Source: Sanderia malayensis
Taxonomy: Eukaryota > Cnidaria > Scyphozoa > Semaeostomeae > Pelagiidae
Length of the DNA: 64,000 nucleotides
Direction: 5' to 3'
Assembly (NCBI GenBank): GCA_013076295.1
Contig: RQOL01000531.1
Span: 2,852,001 to 2,916,000, forward strand
Part shown: in pieces, positions 59,780-64,000 of the stretch
Layout: every line of letters starts with the position of its first letter
Numbering within the stretch: position 1 is the stretch's first letter
Notes under the pieces: model-generated
What the model was told of the DNA's origin: nothing
The model's input: only the letters and a program-made list of their open reading frames with translations
Databases searched by the model: none
Position numbers and translations under genes: made by a program

Positions 59780-62677
59780 TTAACATTGTCCCCAACGTTT
59801 ATCTTTATCATAATTAGATGTAGTTGAGCACCAATACGTCTTAAGGCCATCTTTCGTACAGCTGTGGTATGTTTTCTTCTTATAAATAAAGGGAAATACA
59901 CAGCAATCTCCGTTCGAATTTCCACCATGCACTCTCTTTATGCAATTCTCTACAAGCAAATAACACCATGCATATCAAGTCATTGTTCTATGCTGGTGAC
60001 GTGGGATGAGTCAACCAAAAATATCTTAGCTAAACAACATCTTACCTATTGAGCAATTGCTGGCTGTTACTGAAGTTGAATTGAATTGAATTTTACAGAT
60101 CGCAGCATTATTTGCATAATCAGATTCTGGCACACTTCTTCTGGGATTTACATTTACGCGAATAGTATATTCCCCACCGGTTACATCTGATACATCAATC
60201 CATTGACAATCAATATTGTTCTTGTAATTATCCCAACAACCAACCGATATTCCCTGATCGCCTTTATCTGTGCAATTATAAACCTTTTTCACTCCCTTTG
60301 AACAGCTGGAATCTTCTAAACAGAAACTCGCTTTGTGCCCCTCTGCCCTCTTGACGCCATCTTTATCTGCGGATTGAAAAACACACGATTGATAGTGGGT
60401 AGATTTCTCGATTACTTGAAGTACTTGCTTCATATTCTACGGGTGATCTCTGTGAAGCAACAATAAAGTTCTTATGTGGAGGAGCACTAATACCCAACAG
60501 ATCGAAATCAGCAAATCTTTCCATTGAATGATAATGCTGATGGCAGGAATGCCATTGCCATGCACTCTTCTTAACGTGTGGTATAAAATCATCGGTTCCT
60601 TTGTTCCAGAATTTCGCACTGAACTTAAGCAATCGCCTCGTGAACATTTCTGGGTAATACATGTAATGACCAGCAGATGAAGACAAGCAGCCCTCTTCGT
60701 AGGCGCACATGAGCCTGGCCAAGATGGGATTGCTTATTAGGAAACTCTTCTCCAAATACTTAAAATCCATTACCAAATCTGGTGCGGCTGGAAAATAATG
60801 AAATACATTCATCATACTGTTGGCATGGCACGAGAGAGCTAATTTAACCAAAAGCCTCGTATAACGAAAACGCAATGCTATCATTCCTACTTTTGCTGCA
60901 TTCCACACTCGCCATCTCGTAGTATCTGCATCCTCCACGGAAATATCCTGCATGATGACAATCTTTTAGGGAATTTTCATCTCCAGAACATTTAATATCC
61001 GACATTGCAATTCTGTGGGCAAAACCTACGAAGCAATTATCATCATAATCATCATCATAATCAATTATCAGTGCAGTGCGAGAATGAGAGAACAGTAGGG
61101 AAGAACTAATACCATAACTGGCTGATGAAAATCCCCTTTTAGCATATCCAAGACCAAGTTCTCTGCAGACAATCTCAGCTGCTCTATTCGTAAAACCAAT
61201 GCCACAAACTCCATACCATTTATTCTTCACTTTCACTTCAACACGACCAATCATCTTTGATGGTCCTCCAACCAGACGAACCTAAGCAGAAAGATGCATT
61301 CATGTTACATCACCACTAGCAATCGACTCTTGTTAGATTTATACCGAACAGAACATCCTACCTCTGGTTCTTGAGAAAAAGGATGGTGACATCGCACTCC
61401 TGCATCTTCCATGTGGCCACAATCTGATTTGTGCCAACCAGCATGTTTGCATTTCCTTAAATCTTTTTCATTTCCTGTACATTCAACTTCATCCATCCAA
61501 ATCTGCAATGAATACAAACATGCGTACTCAATTCAACATTATCCTGCACTTACCAATTACTATCTGCAATGTAGAACAATGCTTACCCTGCCCATACCAC
61601 TGCCAGTTTGAGCCCAGTGCAATGCCTCGAAAGCAGTACCGAATCCTGCTTGTCTGCACACAACATTCGCATCGGTTATGTCCCAATTGTCATCGCACAC
61701 CGTGCCCCAAATATTATCATGAAAGACCTCTACACGCCCCTCAGAAACTCGAAATCCACTGCGAAGGCGCACATCATGAGCCTGCACACAAACAAAGCTA
61801 TGTTAATCACATCCGTATTGGTTCAGCCTCTTTACGATGTGAATGTGAAATGGAGACTTACTTGCAGGCTTGCAATATCCATGTGATCACCTCTCATCAT
61901 TGGTGACATTTGACAATGGACATACACTGGCTTCTTGCTTAAACATTTGTGTGGTCCCCAGCCCCCATGATCGCATTGCAATAATGTCGACTCAAGTCCA
62001 TTGCATTGGAATTTCGTCATCCAAAAATATGGCACTGATTTGTATTTCAAAGAAGGCTTCTTGGATGAATTCTAAAAAAAGGAATTGTCCATTTATCAGC
62101 CTAGTACGCATGTCAGCCATCCACTTATCGTTTCACCCGACGATGCATTTGCGCCTGCGCTCCTATCTCATACTTTAAGCTAGGTGAACAACATTATGAG
62201 AACCTTGAAATTTGGATAGCCAAGCTGGCCACATGCAACATATGCATCTTCATCGTCCCAATCATCAGCACAAATGGCGCCCCATCGTCCTTGGTGAAGT
62301 ATTTCCAAATATCCATGAGAAATGTAGCCTTTTGTATCACTGCTTAGCAATCGTATTTTCATCGACGTCACCTGAATGCAACAAAGTCAAACGTCATTAA
62401 AAGCCCGCGAATAATGTGATCAGATGAAAAGATTTGAAGTTTTCTTTACATATCTTACATCTCCACTTGCTAATGATGGTATTGGCTTAAGAACTCCTTT
62501 GTCAGGTTCATCTGAGCATATGACACCCGCTTCTTCAAACTCTTTACAATTATGTTTCCCCCAAGCTCGACTCCAGCAATGTGCAATGTCTTTCTCATGT
62601 CCAAAGCAGTACAAGTCATCAAGCCAGTATGATTTTGTTGAGTTTTTTGTGAAGTATCCCCTAAACAGTATGGTGTA
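59780..62677 (-). CDS. Lysyl oxidase-like protein: four SRCR domains, LOX catalytic domain and a C-terminal fibronectin type II domain (5' end not found)
   Basis: Secreted copper amine oxidase of the LOXL2/3/4 type, which oxidises peptidyl lysine for collagen and elastin cross-linking. Minus-strand exons: 62459-62677, 62204-62371, 61862-62071, 61587-61781, 61362-61502, 61113-61281, 60891-61025, 60494-60787, 60046-60366, 59780-59949. SRCR1 (second half only: [18 protein letters not shown]), SRCR2 ([20 protein letters not shown]), SRCR3 ([31 protein letters not shown]) and SRCR4 ([32 protein letters not shown]) precede the LOX domain (TAPDLVMD onward). The copper site [13 protein letters not shown] is intact, as are the LTQ cofactor Lys (AEGHKASFC) and Tyr ([14 protein letters not shown]). 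The last exon, in phase, encodes a fibronectin type II domain: [31 protein letters not shown], stop. An 87-bp intron (61026-61112) was inferred inside SRCR4; without it the frame stays open with 29 extra residues. Confidence 0.9.
59783..59949 (-). other. Fibronectin type II domain encoded by the last LOXL exon
   Basis: Read after acceptor TTGTAG at 59950, in the phase set by the upstream donor at 60046. The segment shows the four canonical FN2 cysteines in CVFPF, SCTKDG, YWCSTTS and RWGQC, and the aromatic residues of the collagen-binding pocket (F, Y, Y, W, Y, W). One extra Cys precedes the first. A TAA stop follows the last Cys directly. Confidence 0.88.
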
Positions 62678-62975
62678 CTGATAATAAATACAATCTTCAC
62701 AGTCTACGCAGAGCATTCAATTGATTACTGACAGATACATAGTTATTGCTTGTCCATTAGGGAACCATATATGGAACGGAGCCCCACAGGGGACATGCGC
62801 TTAACAAAATTTCACTGCTTACAAATTTTAAAACTCCATTTCACCGCCACAAATTTTGCAACTGCGTGTATATAAGTAATATTTTGTTTCCTGTTTTAAT
62901 CATTCGATATATGACGCTTTCACATGCACGAAGTCACGGTTTCAAATTCATCTGCTCTGTTCAAGATGAGTTATA
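62678..62975. other. Intron of the LOXL gene upstream of the first identified exon
   Basis: No N-terminal half of SRCR1 and no signal peptide were found here or further right, so the 5' exons presumably lie beyond position 64000. Confidence 0.5.
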
Positions 62976-63379
62976 GAATTAAACAGAGTCCAGAAAAATG
63001 TCAAACCTTCCTCTGGCTGCCAATTCTGTAAATTGGACCTTCCTCATTTTATAGAAGTAAAATAGTGGGGCTTTTTAAACTCCATTGCAAAATTCAAGAT
63101 ATTCTATTGCTATGAGAGTCAAATGTAATTGATAATGTTTTGAGGAAATTATAAAATCCATATGTTTACATAATTGAGTAACATATATAACACAAAGTTT
63201 GCTGTTTAGCTTTTTACAGAATGGTAATAGATTTTATAGAGAATATTTACCAAAATTTTTCCTCAAACCGAAATTTTTATAAAATTAGTAAACCTTCCTC
63301 AAAAATGACCATAAAAACAAAAGCCTTCCTCCGGCTCAGAGCCGTGGAGCCGTGACTTTTTCTGGACTCTGGAATTAAA
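62976..63379. mobile_element. 388-bp non-autonomous hAT-like element
   Basis: The element (62984-63371) has perfect 15-bp terminal inverted repeats, CAGAGTCCAGAAAAA and its complement. It is flanked by an exact 8-bp duplication, GAATTAAA, at 62976-62983 and 63372-63379. CAG termini and an 8-bp duplication indicate a hAT miniature element. No ORF is present. Confidence 0.88.
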
Positions 63380-64000
63380 CGAAGGTTAATGTTCCGAGGA
63401 TGAGCAAGATCTGCGGCGTGCCGGGATTTTTTGTTTTTCAGTTCAGGATTATTTCTCGGCAGAAACGCCGAAAAACTGTCAATTAAATCGTACCCAACCA
63501 TTGAGAGTTTGTGATGGGCCGATAATAAAAAAAATAGGTTGTGGTTCGTGTGATAATCGTGGCATACCACACGAAGAAGTGTACGATGTCATCTCCCACT
63601 GCTAACACAGGATGGGTTTGGGGAGGAAAAACGTAGCGATAAAGTATCATATATCAAATTTGGAAGGCGTGAGAGAACTAAGGTTCCCATTGTGGATTTA
63701 TGGGACATGCCCTTAAGCTTCATAAAGAACCATCAGATTTAAGGACAATGCAAGTAATATGATACATTGATTTCAATGAAAGGAAGGACGTCATATTATG
63801 TCATATTAGATTTGTCAAACAAAAAATTTATTAATTTCCGAACAATAAATCTTCTGATATAAAGTTGTCATTCACTACGTTATGACTTATAACCCAACCC
63901 TTCACAATTCTAGATTTCCTGATTAGTTGGTTGTCTATGTCTGGTATGTAAACCTTGGGGGCAAATATGATCGACTTTTGCAAACAAAACATCCAACAAA
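63380..64000. other. Right edge of window, no gene recognised
   Basis: Presumed LOXL intron or intergenic DNA. Open frames are short and without resemblance to known families. Confidence 0.4.

Noticed and set aside
1..64000. CRISPR arrays, bacterial operons, prophage or viral genes
   Set aside because: All well-supported genes are intron-bearing or typical metazoan families. The tandem repeats lack the repeat-spacer regularity of CRISPR, and no reverse transcriptase, integrase or capsid-like ORF was seen.

Overview
This window is nuclear DNA from an invertebrate animal. It is AT-rich and gene-dense, with about 13 protein genes in 64 kb. The genes are split by about 100 mostly short spliceosomal introns (often 80-400 bp), and the proteins are metazoan orthologues: ZDHHC16, WDR11, SUCLG1, GLRX3, NOA1, SAMHD1-like, TBC1D12/14, HEATR4 and a LOXL2-type lysyl oxidase. 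Gene size, compactness and base composition would suit a tunicate or another compact marine invertebrate, but the phylum cannot be fixed from this sequence. Exon coordinates below were set by hand from splice signals, reading phase and remembered family conservation. Single-base errors are possible, although phases were checked for consistency.

Layout. 1-660: 5' end of ZDHHC16 (minus), running off the left edge. 680-1420: tandem satellite in the divergent ZDHHC16/WDR11 promoter. 1536-9443: WDR11 (plus, 29 exons). 9444-13796: no gene seen. 13797-15512: intronless-CDS class A GPCR with an almost absent second extracellular loop. 16219-18420: SUCLG1 (minus), head-to-head with GLRX3 (18558-21318, plus). 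21812-24832: NOA1 (minus). 25386-26270: tRNA-like fragment and a second copy of the satellite array. 26770-28518 and 29843-31598: two divergently transcribed SAMHD1-like genes separated by a TA-flanked transposon. 31599-36865: gene-poor. 36866-37228: small secreted cystine-knot protein. 39324-42686: TBC1D12/14 Rab-GAP. 43234-47171 and 47652-50676: tandem duplicates of a secreted double-vWA protein (minus). 51111-53757: repeat block with a large inverted repeat built from tRNA-derived units and a 24-bp minisatellite, holding a nested MITE. 54085-58635: HEATR4-like. 58789-59490: YjbQ/UPF0047 enzyme (minus). 59780-62677: lysyl oxidase-like gene with four SRCR domains and, unexpectedly, a C-terminal fibronectin type II domain (minus, 5' end not found in the window).

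The genes do not form one pathway. Several are housekeeping: mitochondrial (SUCLG1, NOA1, possibly YjbQ), iron-sulfur cluster handling (GLRX3) and trafficking (WDR11, TBC1D12/14, ZDHHC16). Others belong to the cell surface or matrix (GPCR, cystine-knot protein, vWA pair, LOXL). The strongest novelties are the LOXL-FN2 domain fusion, the SAMHD1-like pair with different losses of active-site residues, the vWA pair with a gene-conversion-like mosaic and one intron presence/absence difference, the GPCR without ECL2, and a rich set of non-autonomous DNA transposons whose target-site duplications can be read directly.
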